This document shows positions 7,641 through 15,767 of a stretch of 64,000 nucleotides of DNA, piece by piece. Numbering within the stretch: the first letter of the stretch is position 1; each line of letters opens with the position of its first letter. Below the pieces are notes generated by a model. That model was not told the DNA's origin. It did not search any database and worked only from the letters and a program-made list of their open reading frames with translations. Source of the DNA: Chryseobacterium sp. POL2. GTDB lineage: Bacteria > Bacteroidota > Bacteroidia > Flavobacteriales > Weeksellaceae. Location: assembly GCF_011058315.1 (NCBI RefSeq), contig NZ_CP049298.1:558001-622000 (forward strand), given 5' to 3'. A program made the translations under genes and the position numbers.

Positions 7641-7826
7641 AACGGAAAAAGTATTGGCGAAGTGCGGGAATTCGAAGGACTGAAAGTTCAAGAATTCAGA
7701 AACGTAGCCGATGCTTTTTCACTTCTGCTAACTTACAAAAAAATTGCAGAATTGAAAAGCATTCGGCGGAATATTTTTACAAAATTTCAACGTTTACAAA
7801 ATCCCGCATTTTGCCAATACATTGTT
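7641..7826 (-). repeat. attC-like site 8
   Basis: 186 bp. Inner arms GCCGATGCTTTTTCA/TGAAAAGCATTCGGC. Ends TCTGCTAAC and GTTACGCGC. Same as sites 22 and 42; belongs to noncoding cassette b. Confidence 0.8.
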
Positions 7827-8347
7827 ACGCGCAGTAGAAAATGAGAACTTTTCAACGCTGAAAAATAGTTCTAAAAAATTATGAGCAATTAAATCACAAA
7901 CAAATCAGAAGAATAAAACGAAGCTTAACCAGTTTTCAAACTGCATTTTTCCAGCAAAATTTAAAACTCAATTATCTGAAATTTTTCTCGATGGTTTCTG
8001 CGAAAAGTAAAATTGAAAATTCGTAAAAAATAAAAGTTATTTTTATGAAAATCTTAAAAAATGGCAAAACTTTCAACTATGGTTTATGAAGTTGATATTT
8101 TCTGATTTTTTCAAATGAGAAAAATTTCAATTATAAAAAGAAAAGAGTAGAAGAAGCTTAAAAATCACGCGAAATTTTAAGCGAAAAAAACTCGAAATTT
8201 ATTTGTCGAGAAAAGTGTTTTCAAGAAAATTTAAGAACTTTTTAAACCCAATATTTCTACTGAATTTTTTCTTATAAAAACCAAAAATAGCAATGTTAAA
8301 AAAAGAGAAATTATTATCCGAAAACGCGCTAATCTATTGCGTGTAAC
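7824..8347 (-). repeat. Noncoding cassette element, copy b
   Basis: Followed at once by a second noncoding cassette (c). The pair with its two sites recurs at 23413-24822. Confidence 0.7.
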
Positions 8348-8530
8348 GGAAAAAGTATTGGCGAAGTGCGGGCTTTCGAAGAACTGAAAGTTCAAGAACG
8401 ACCAAGCGTAGCGAATGCTTTTTCAAGTACACTAAAATAAGAAAAAAATGTGGAATTGAAAAGCATGAGCGGATTATTTTTTCTGCTTTTCAATTCTTCC
8501 CTAAATCCCGCATTTTGCCAATACATTGTT
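8345..8530 (-). repeat. attC-like site 9
   Basis: 186 bp. Ends GCGTGTAAC and GTTACGCGC: both neighbours are noncoding cassettes. Same as sites 23, 33, 38 and 47. Confidence 0.8.
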
Positions 8531-9050
8531 ACGCGCAGTAGAAAATGAGAACTTTTCAACGCTGAAAAATAGTTCTAAAAAATTATGAGCAATTAAATCA
8601 CAAACAAATCAGATGAATAAAACGAAGCTTAACCAGTTTTCAAACTGCATTTTTCCAGCAAAATTTAAAACTCAATTATCTGAAATTTTTCTCGATGGTT
8701 TCTGCGAAAAGTAAAATTGAAAATTCGTAAAAAATAAAAGTTATTTTTATGAAAATCTTAAAAAATGGCAAAACTTTCAACTATGGTTTATGAAGTTGAT
8801 ATTTTCTGATTTTTTCAAATGAGAAAAATTTCAATTATAAAAAGAAAAGAGTAGAAGAAGCTTAAAAATCACGCGAAATTTTAAGCGAAAAAACCTCGAA
8901 GTTTATTTGTCGAGAAAAGTGTTTTCAAGAAAATTTAAGAACTTTTTAAACCCAATATTTCTATTGAATTTTTTCTTATAAAACCTAAAATATCAATGTT
9001 TAAAAAAGAGAAATTATTATCCGAAAACGCGCTAATCTATTGCGTGTAAC
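8528..9050 (-). repeat. Noncoding cassette element, copy c
   Basis: Carries the variant AAAACCTAAAATATC near the high end, shared with copies e, i and k, so these four form one lineage. Confidence 0.7.
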
Positions 9051-9233
9051 GGAAAAAGTATTGGCGAAGTGCGGGCTTAATTTGAACGAAAGTTCAAGTT
9101 CAGACCAATCGTAGCCAATATTTTTTCAATGGAACTAAGTTAAACAAAAAAGTGGAATTGGAAAATATTGGCGGATAAATATTACTAAAAGTTCAATTTA
9201 GCCTTAAACCCCGCATTTTGCCAATACAATGTT
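9048..9233 (-). repeat. attC-like site 10
   Basis: 186 bp. Ends GCGTGTAAC and GTTATGTGC. Identical to site 16, which belongs to the second copy of the same gene. Confidence 0.8.
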
Positions 9234-9244
9234 ATGTGCAGTTC

Positions 9245-9835
9245 TTACTTTATATTTTCATCTTTCCAAACATCTTCGTAGCCATTTCTATCTATTTGAA
9301 ATCTGTAACCAATCTCTAAACCCAAGAAATCAATTATTTTTGGATAAATATTAAGTAAATGTTCAGCACAAATAGGTTGAAAAAAATCAGGATCTTCTGA
9401 ATATTCTCCAAACCAAATAAACCAACCTGAAGTCCCTTTTTCAGCGGAATGTCTTAAACCATTAATTGGTTCAAGATCATAATTTTGTGAAAGTCCAATA
9501 TTTAATTTTTTATTAATAGGCTTCCATTCAGATTTGTACTTTTCGCAAAGTTCCTTCTGTAATTTTATATGAAAATTCCAATTATTATATTCTAAAAGTT
9601 TGTCTTCTCCCGTCATTAGATAATGTTTCCATAGACTAATATTCAATTTATTTATTTTGAAATTAATTTCTGTATTATCCCACTGAAATATTATATCTGA
9701 AACAATATCATTTTCAAATTCAATTTCATCATCAAATATTGCTTTTCCTGCAAAAGTTTCGATTTCATTTTCAGTAATTTTATCAGAGAGATAATTATCA
9801 CAAATTTTCACTAAATCTTCTGTGTTAACTTTCAT
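9245..9835 (-). CDS. Immunity-like protein (Imm33-like C-terminus), copy 1
   Basis: 196 residues from the ATG at 9835; the reading up to 9922 is site 11 in translation. The C-terminal part, HSAEKGTSGWFIWFGEYSED then GYRFQIDRNGYEDVW, recalls the Trp/Gly pattern of DUF2185/Imm33 immunity proteins. The N-terminal 80 residues look like a separate small helical domain. The family call is from memory of the motif only. No toxin lies beside it, so it could be an orphan immunity gene. A second copy is at 14964-15554. Confidence 0.55.
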   Translation of the reverse strand: MKVNTEDLVKICDNYLSDKITENEIETFAGKAIFDDEIEFENDIVSDIIFQWDNTEINFKINKLNISLWKHYLMTGEDKLLEYNNWNFHIKLQKELCEKYKSEWKPINKKLNIGLSQNYDLEPINGLRHSAEKGTSGWFIWFGEYSEDPDFFQPICAEHLLNIYPKIIDFLGLEIGYRFQIDRNGYEDVWKDENIK

Positions 9836-9861
9836 TGCGTGGTTTTGGGAGAATTGCACAT

Positions 9862-10047
9862 AACGGAAAAAGTATTGGCGAAGTGCGGGCTTTCGAAGAA
9901 CTGAAAGTTCAAGAACGACCAAACGTAGCCGATATTTTTTTCGTGGAACTAAACTACAAAAAATTGTGGAATGAAAAAATAGCGGCGACTAAAAAAGTAG
10001 AGTAGTTCAACTTTGTACTTTCCCCCGCATTTTGCCAATACAATGTT
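9862..10047 (-). repeat. attC-like site 11
   Basis: 186 bp. Inner arms GCCGATATTTTTTTC/GAAAAAATAGCGGC. Ends GCACATAAC and GTTATGTGC. Confidence 0.8.
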
Positions 10048-10061
10048 ATGTGCAGTGCTTC

Positions 10062-10778
10062 TTAGTTCCAATCTAATAAGAACATTTTCCATTCTTTTTG
10101 AATTGTTTTATCCAAGAATTCGATAAATATTTTTTTGTCATTTTGAAATTTAACATCTTGGAAATTTTTATCAGTTTCAAGAGTGTATTTTAAACTTTGA
10201 GCTATTTCCGGAGTAATTTCATTTGTAATATATTCTGAATTAAATTGTTCTAATCTTTTATCATTATTATAGATGTTCCCATAAATTAAATCATCAAAAA
10301 TTTTATTTTTCTCTCGTAATAGAGATAAAAAGCTAATTTTAAATTCAAAATTCCCTAAATGACTTTGAACCCATTTTTGTTGAAATTTTTCAGGTAATGT
10401 TTCTTTAAAAAATAGATAATCCAAACCTGCATTCCAATATTCTTTGTTTCCATTTAAAGTGGATTCGATAACTTCTTCTGCTAATGCATAATCAGTCGCT
10501 TCTATTTTTTTTGTGTTATGTATGTATTTTTTTGATAAAGTATCTTGAGATACAGGATTTATTTGTGATAATTTTTTTAAATCATTTTTTAATTTTTCAT
10601 TCTGAAAATCAAATGATTGATAGTTTTTTAAAAAAATATCAATTTTTTGGTTGTCAAACACTAGAAAGGTAAATTGTAAATCATTTTGGTCATAATATTT
10701 ATTACCAATTTCTGTGTTTTTCGTTTTTATACAATTTTGTAGAAGAAAAAGACTAATAATTATTAGAAACTGTTTCAT
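10062..10778 (-). CDS. Lipoprotein, 238 aa, unknown
   Basis: From the ATG at 10778; the longer reading to 10802 is leader sequence. Signal with lipobox LLQNC (Cys at residue 16). The mature protein is helical and rich in Lys, Glu and Asn, with aromatic stretches such as DLQFTFLVFDNQKIDIF and WNAGLDYLFFKETLPEKFQQKW. No family recognised. Sole gene of the cassette. Confidence 0.6.
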   Translation of the reverse strand: MKQFLIIISLFLLQNCIKTKNTEIGNKYYDQNDLQFTFLVFDNQKIDIFLKNYQSFDFQNEKLKNDLKKLSQINPVSQDTLSKKYIHNTKKIEATDYALAEEVIESTLNGNKEYWNAGLDYLFFKETLPEKFQQKWVQSHLGNFEFKISFLSLLREKNKIFDDLIYGNIYNNDKRLEQFNSEYITNEITPEIAQSLKYTLETDKNFQDVKFQNDKKIFIEFLDKTIQKEWKMFLLDWN

Positions 10779-10804
10779 AGCGGTCTTTTTGGTGCATTGC
10801 ACAT

Positions 10805-10988
10805 AACGGAAAAAGTATTGGCGAAGTGCGGGCTAAATTGGACGAATAGTTCAATTTAGTCTGAACGAAGCCGATGCTTTTTTCGGATTGTTAAATTACA
10901 AAAATAATCAATACGAAAAAGCAGCGGTGGCTAAATAGTTCAAATCTTTCAACTTGCATTTAACCCCGCATTTTGCCAATACAATGTT
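10805..10988 (-). repeat. attC-like site 12
   Basis: 184 bp. Ends GCACATAAC and GTTAACTGC. Confidence 0.8.
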
Positions 10989-11009
10989 AACTGCAGTTGT
11001 GTAATGTTC

Positions 11010-11645
11010 TTATCTTCCAATAATGTTTAATAAATCATTAGATATTTCATTATCATTTTGGGAAAGTAAAAATTTTGCATTTTGAATTTCATTGTTTTCT
11101 AATGATAATAATGCTAATTGATAGTTCGCTTGTTCGATTTCGTATACGGAATATTTATCTACTTGATTTATAATTGATAAAAAGATTTCCTTAGCTTTCA
11201 AGTTGTCTTTTTTTATTCCTAATCCGTATAAATAATGAAAGGCTAATTCAATCGGAAAAATGCTATCAATTTCAAAAACTTTATAAAGTAATTCGACGAC
11301 TTTTACATAATCACCTTTATCACGATAAATAGTGGATAAATTAAATGCAGCAGTACTTAAATTTTCTCTGATTAATTCGTTGTAAAGTTCAATTGATTTG
11401 TTAATGTCTTTTTTACATCCTATTCCTTCTGATAGATAATCAGCAACTCTTATTTTACAATAATTATAATGTGAACCTTCTAAATAAATCTCAAAAGCTT
11501 TTTCGAAATTTTGTTTAATTTCTAAATTATTTTCATCTATTAAACCTTCTTCATAAACTTGTGCTATTAATAAAAAATCATCTTCAGATTTATACTTTTT
11601 GATTAATAAATCATTCAAATCTTCAACGGTTTCAATTTCTTTCAT
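11010..11645 (-). CDS. Sel1/TPR-like repeat protein
   Basis: 211 residues, no signal peptide. Repeats with A-x-x-Y-L-x-x-G-I/L-G-x-x-K-D (DYLSEGIGCKKDINKSIELY and HYLYGLGIKKDNLKAKEIF) are Sel1-like. The middle unit FNLSTIYRDKGDYVKVVELLYK is more TPR-like. Such alpha-solenoids bind partner proteins. Likely cytoplasmic. Sole gene of the cassette. Confidence 0.7.
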   Translation of the reverse strand: MKEIETVEDLNDLLIKKYKSEDDFLLIAQVYEEGLIDENNLEIKQNFEKAFEIYLEGSHYNYCKIRVADYLSEGIGCKKDINKSIELYNELIRENLSTAAFNLSTIYRDKGDYVKVVELLYKVFEIDSIFPIELAFHYLYGLGIKKDNLKAKEIFLSIINQVDKYSVYEIEQANYQLALLSLENNEIQNAKFLLSQNDNEISNDLLNIIGR

Positions 11646-11674
11646 TTACGAGAAGTTTTTTTACAATTGCAGTT

Positions 11675-11859
11675 AACGGAAAAAGTATTGGCGAAGTGCG
11701 GGCTAAATGGAACGAAAAGTTCTATTTAGACCAATCGTAGCCAATATTTTTTCAATGGAACTAATTTAAGCAAAAAAGTGGAATTGGAAAATATTGGCGG
11801 CTAAAAATTACAAAAAGTTCAACTTGGACTTTAACCCCGCATTTTGCCAATACAATGTT
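11675..11859 (-). repeat. attC-like site 13
   Basis: 185 bp. Ends GCAGTTAAC and GTTATCTGC. Confidence 0.8.
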
Positions 11860-11876
11860 ATCTGCAGGCGTATTTT

Positions 11877-12554
11877 TTATTTTTTATCCAATTTTACTGA
11901 TATACCCATTCCACTTATTGAGTATTCAGGATAATCTTTTAAGTCCATATTTGGCAGTTGATATTTCATACTTTGTTTATCGATTAAATTAAATTTTTCA
12001 ATTCCATAACCGATTACTTTTTTATTTTGCAATTTTAGAAACTCATTCATTTTGGTATTAAAAATTGAACTGAGAAGAAATTTGTTTAAGTCTTTATATT
12101 CAATTCTTTTTTTACCATATTTTGCGTTATATTCATTTGATAGTTTTGTAACTATATCTGGATAATAAATAAAAGTGTTTGTAAAATATAGGTAATTAAG
12201 TTTTTCAATGTTAAAATCTTGTTTAATTAGAGTTAAACAATTTTCCGTATTTTTTATTGCAGTTTTTAAATTAATGGGATTTTTGTGAAAAATATTTATG
12301 CTCATAGATTTGTCTCTTTCATATTCGTGAGCGCTTATTGCAAAATCAAGAGTGTCTTTTCCAACAATCCAATAATAACTATAAGATTTTGAATAAAACC
12401 CAACTTCATAAGATTTTTCTATTGAATTTTTGTGTTTTACAATAATAGTGTCTTGAACATTACTTTTATAATTTGTAGAGAATTTTTTAGCGTTTATCTG
12501 TAAAAAACAAATTGATGCTAATAAAGCAAAAAATATTAAGACATTTTTTCTCAT
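11877..12554 (-). CDS. Exported hypothetical protein, 225 aa
   Basis: Signal peptide at residues 1-22 (VLIFFALLASICFLQINA). The mature part is mixed alpha/beta without recognisable motif; FYSKSYSYYWIVGKDTLDFAISAHEYERDKS is its most distinctive stretch. The start at 12554 is kept because the hydrophobic segment follows it directly. Sole gene of a cassette whose upstream neighbour ends in a short site of another type. Confidence 0.55.
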   Translation of the reverse strand: MRKNVLIFFALLASICFLQINAKKFSTNYKSNVQDTIIVKHKNSIEKSYEVGFYSKSYSYYWIVGKDTLDFAISAHEYERDKSMSINIFHKNPINLKTAIKNTENCLTLIKQDFNIEKLNYLYFTNTFIYYPDIVTKLSNEYNAKYGKKRIEYKDLNKFLLSSIFNTKMNEFLKLQNKKVIGYGIEKFNLIDKQSMKYQLPNMDLKDYPEYSISGMGISVKLDKK

Positions 12555-12587
12555 TTTGTGCGGTTTTTTTGTGATACGCTTGCAGAT

Positions 12588-12713
12588 AACGTTTTTCGGC
12601 TTTGCGTTCGGGCGGGCTTTTTAGCACTGCACCCGATACGAAGAACCGCACTTCAATTATACACAAAATTGTCAATAGAAGCACGACACCCCGCCTGACG
12701 CAAAACCGATGTT
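12588..12713 (-). repeat. attC-like site 14, short class
   Basis: 126 bp. Outer arms GGCTTTGCGTTCGGGCGGG/CCCGCCTGACGCAAAACC. Ends GCAGATAAC and GTTGGCGGT. Close in size to Vibrio VCR sites. Confidence 0.8.
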
Positions 12714-12726
12714 GGCGGTAGCTTTT

Positions 12727-13626
12727 CTATTGTCCATATGTGCCGTCCTTGTAATCCCATTCGGCAGTCATTTCTCCCTTGTCATTAAACCACTTCCACA
12801 CTCCAATCCGCTTTCCTCCACTTGTCAGTCCAGTAAACTTTATCTTGCCATTCGGATAATGTTCGTGATTATTTTCCCACCAAACAGAAGATACAGTTTT
12901 GCCATTTTTATCTTTAATCTCTGTCACTTTAAAAACCAATTCGTCTTTTTGTAACTCGCAATATTTTTCAAAAATTGAGGTGTCTTTAAGTGCAGTCTGT
13001 CTTGTTTTTATGAAGCCGTTTTGATAGAAATATGAAGTTAAACCATTTGTCAAGTCGAACTCTGATTTAACTACTCCATTGTCGAAGAAGTGTCTCCAAA
13101 TTTTTACAGATTTACCTTTCTTGAATTGACCTTCCGCAATGACAATATTGTTTGAGTTTATGAATTTGAATTTACCCGATAATTTATTTTTGAAAATGTC
13201 AGCAAACTGTTTCAAAATGTGAAGTTCATTTACAACAATCGGGTTATCACTAATTTGCTTTGTCCATCTGTCACAGTTGCCTCCAAAACTAAATACCCGT
13301 CCGCTGCCACCTGTATAAATTAAGTATGACTTGCCAACTGTCAAGTATGAACCAGCTCTAAGCGTTATAATGTTAGTATCAACGTTACCAAAATAAACTT
13401 CTATTATTTCTGCGGTAGCTGTCCCGTCAATACTACCGTCTGAGGCAATCATAGCTATATTATCTCCGTAGTTTGGAGTTGAAAAAGTCAAAATGCGGCA
13501 GGAAAAAATTGTCCCAGAGTTTCCATTAAACAACCTTTCAGTCAAAGTCCTGTCATCTTCTGCGCAACATCCGTATGACGTATTTGTCAGTCCGACACAT
13601 AGTAATATGTAAAGTAGTCTTTTCAT
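12727..13626 (-). CDS. Exported MORN-type repeat protein (YwqK-like)
   Basis: 299 residues from the ATG at 13626, 12 nt from the border. Signal peptide at residues 1-18, then CCAED with two Cys. The C-terminal half has toxin-antitoxin YwqK/MORN-variant repeats: GQFKKGKSVKIWRHFFDNG, NGLTSYFYQNG, EHYPNGKIKFTG and GKRIGVWKWFNDKGEM. The N-terminal half is a beta domain with RAGSYLTVGKSYLIYTGGSG, similar to a tissue-inhibitor (NTR-like) fold in outline only. Its codon use is more GC-rich than its neighbours and its site differs too, suggesting a different donor. Confidence 0.65.
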   Translation of the reverse strand: MKRLLYILLCVGLTNTSYGCCAEDDRTLTERLFNGNSGTIFSCRILTFSTPNYGDNIAMIASDGSIDGTATAEIIEVYFGNVDTNIITLRAGSYLTVGKSYLIYTGGSGRVFSFGGNCDRWTKQISDNPIVVNELHILKQFADIFKNKLSGKFKFINSNNIVIAEGQFKKGKSVKIWRHFFDNGVVKSEFDLTNGLTSYFYQNGFIKTRQTALKDTSIFEKYCELQKDELVFKVTEIKDKNGKTVSSVWWENNHEHYPNGKIKFTGLTSGGKRIGVWKWFNDKGEMTAEWDYKDGTYGQ

Positions 13627-13638
13627 AAAGTTACCGCC

Positions 13639-13823
13639 AACGGAAAAAGTATTGGCGAAGTGCGGGCTTTCGAAGAACTTTAGTTCAAGAACGACCAAGC
13701 GGAGCCGATGCTTTTTCAATGAAGTAAACTTACAAAAAAACTACGGAATTGAAAAGCAGCGGCGGAATATTTTTTCAAAAGTTCAACTTTGCACTTTCTC
13801 CCGCATTTTGCCAATACAATGTT
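13639..13823 (-). repeat. attC-like site 15
   Basis: 185 bp. Ends ACCGCCAAC and GTTAGCAGA. Confidence 0.8.
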
Positions 13824-13835
13824 AGCAGAAGTTTT

Positions 13836-14741
13836 TTATTTCTTGTTTTTTATGTATCTGATTGAAGGAAATAAATTAAAAAATGGATTCTGATTACCAG
13901 TAAATTCATAGACTGGTTTATCCAAATAATTATTTTTAATTAATTCTTTTTCTGTATCATATTTTCCTTCTATTTTTAAAACTAACTCATCTAATTTTTT
14001 ATATTGAGTATCGTGAATATCTTCAACATCCTTTAAAGTTGTTATTATTTCGTCAAGCAAATATTTTATATATTCTCCTGATTCTAATCTGCTGATCGCC
14101 GAATTTACATAGGAAGAAAGTGCATTTGATTTAACGCCCTTGAGATTCCATATGTCTCCGTTAATTTTTTCGATTTCATTTTTTATTCTTTTTAAATCTG
14201 AACTTAATGACTTTTCTGTTGATTCATTTTGAAATGTGCTTAATTTTTCAATTAGATTTATTTGTTTTTGCTTTTCTTTAAAGTCTTCGTTGATTTTATC
14301 AGAAAATTTGTTTTCCATTTTCACAAAGATTTTATCAATATTTTCTTTATTTAGCTTATCATTTTGTGTAATTTCCTTTAAAATATCGGCTTTTAATTCA
14401 GAAAACTTTTCCATAATGTCTTTGTTTATACTTTCCAAATCTTTTTTATTAACTCTCCAGTTAAAAAATATTTGACTTCCAAATATTGCTAAAAGAAATG
14501 CAAGTGAAAGACCAATAGTCCATTGAATAGTTGTTGTTAATTGCTCATTAAAATCTTTGGAATTTTCATATAGTAACTTATATAAATCTTCTTGATTTTC
14601 TATTTTATTACTTTTACTTACGTTATTTTCATAAAGTTTTTTTTCTATTTTAATAGAATCATTATTAGACTTTATTTTTTTTTGCGCATAAATATTGAAC
14701 ACAGTAAACAATAATAAAAAAAGAAGGTATTTTTTTTTCAC
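13836..14741 (-). CDS. Membrane-anchored coiled-coil protein
   Basis: 301 residues. Signal-like segment at 3-19, a second hydrophobic segment at about 76-94 (WTIGLSLAFLLAIFGSQIFF), then a Lys/Glu-rich coiled coil to about residue 200. The end is a basic tail. This is the layout of a protein with a periplasmic N-terminus and a cytoplasmic coiled coil. Not recognised. Sole gene of the cassette. Confidence 0.6.
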   Translation of the reverse strand: MKKKYLLFLLLFTVFNIYAQKKIKSNNDSIKIEKKLYENNVSKSNKIENQEDLYKLLYENSKDFNEQLTTTIQWTIGLSLAFLLAIFGSQIFFNWRVNKKDLESINKDIMEKFSELKADILKEITQNDKLNKENIDKIFVKMENKFSDKINEDFKEKQKQINLIEKLSTFQNESTEKSLSSDLKRIKNEIEKINGDIWNLKGVKSNALSSYVNSAISRLESGEYIKYLLDEIITTLKDVEDIHDTQYKKLDELVLKIEGKYDTEKELIKNNYLDKPVYEFTGNQNPFFNLFPSIRYIKNKK

Positions 14742-14766
14742 GTGATTTTGTTTTAAAATTTCTGCT

Positions 14767-14952
14767 AACGGAAAAAGTATTGGCGAAGTGCGGGCTTAAT
14801 TTGAACGAAAGTTCAAGTTCAGACCAATCGTAGCCAATATTTTTTCAATGGAACTAAGTTAAACAAAAAAGTGGAATTGGAAAATATTGGCGGATAAATA
14901 TTACTAAAAGTTCAATTTAGCCTTAAACCCCGCATTTTGCCAATACAATGTT
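14767..14952 (-). repeat. attC-like site 16
   Basis: 186 bp, identical in its body to site 10. Ends TCTGCTAAC and GTTATGTGC. Confidence 0.8.
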
Positions 14953-14963
14953 ATGTGCAGTTC

Positions 14964-15554
14964 TTACTTTATATTTTCATCTTTCCAAACATCTTCGTAG
15001 CCATTTCTATCTATTTGAAATCTGTAACCAATCTCTAAACCCAAGAAATCAATTATTTTTGGATAAATATTAAGTAAATGTTCAGCACAAATAGGTTGAA
15101 AAAAATCAGGATCTTCTGAATATTCTCCAAACCAAATAAACCAACCTGAAGTCCCTTTTTCAGCGGAATGTCTTAAACCATTAATTGGTTCAAGATCATA
15201 ATTTTGTGAAAGTCCAATATTTAATTTTTTATTAATAGGCTTCCATTCAGATTTGTACTTTTCGCAAAGTTCCTTCTGTAATTTTATATGAAAATTCCAA
15301 TTATTATATTCTAAAAGTTTGTCTTCTCCCGTCATTAGATAATGTTTCCATAGACTAATATTCAATTTATTTATTTTGAAATTAATTTCTGTATTATCCC
15401 ACTGAAATATTATATCTGAAACAATATCATTTTCAAATTCAATTTCATCATCAAATATTGCTTTTCCTGCAAAAGTTTCGATTTCATTTTCAGTAATTTT
15501 ATCAGAGAGATAATTATCACAAATTTTCACTAAATCTTCTGTGTTAACTTTCAT
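14964..15554 (-). CDS. Immunity-like protein, copy 2
   Basis: Same 196-residue protein as at 9245. The identity includes the downstream site (10 and 16) and continues to the border GCACATAACGG on the other side, where the two copies part (AAAAAGTATTGG there, GAAACGCATTGG here). This is a clean example of a gene moving with the site at its 3' side. Duplicate immunity genes would be useful if the matching toxin is common among competitors, but that is inference. Confidence 0.6.
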   Translation of the reverse strand: MKVNTEDLVKICDNYLSDKITENEIETFAGKAIFDDEIEFENDIVSDIIFQWDNTEINFKINKLNISLWKHYLMTGEDKLLEYNNWNFHIKLQKELCEKYKSEWKPINKKLNIGLSQNYDLEPINGLRHSAEKGTSGWFIWFGEYSEDPDFFQPICAEHLLNIYPKIIDFLGLEIGYRFQIDRNGYEDVWKDENIK

Positions 15555-15580
15555 TGCGTGGTTTTGGGAGAATTGCACAT

Positions 15581-15767
15581 AACGGGAAACGCATTGGCGA
15601 AGTGGCGGATAAATTGGGCGAAAAGTTCAATTTAGCAGTAACCTAGCCGATGTGTTTCCACAGAAGCTAAATTATTAAAATAAGTTGAATGTGGAACACA
15701 TTCGGCGGCTAAATATGCAGAAAGTTTCAATTTAGCAATTACCCCGCCATTTTGCCAATGCGCTGTT
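15581..15767 (-). repeat. attC-like site 17
   Basis: 187 bp. Outer arms GCATTGGCGAAGTGGCGG/CCGCCATTTTGCCAATGC; inner GCCGATGTGTTTCCACA/TGTGGAACACATTCGGC. Same subtype as sites 44-46. Ends GCACATAAC and GTTAGGCGA. Confidence 0.8.

Noticed and set aside
7641..7844. Plus-strand frames through the sites (LKVQEFRNVADAFSLLLTYKK and similar)
   Set aside because: Translated site sequence; the frame differs between site copies and ends at random places.
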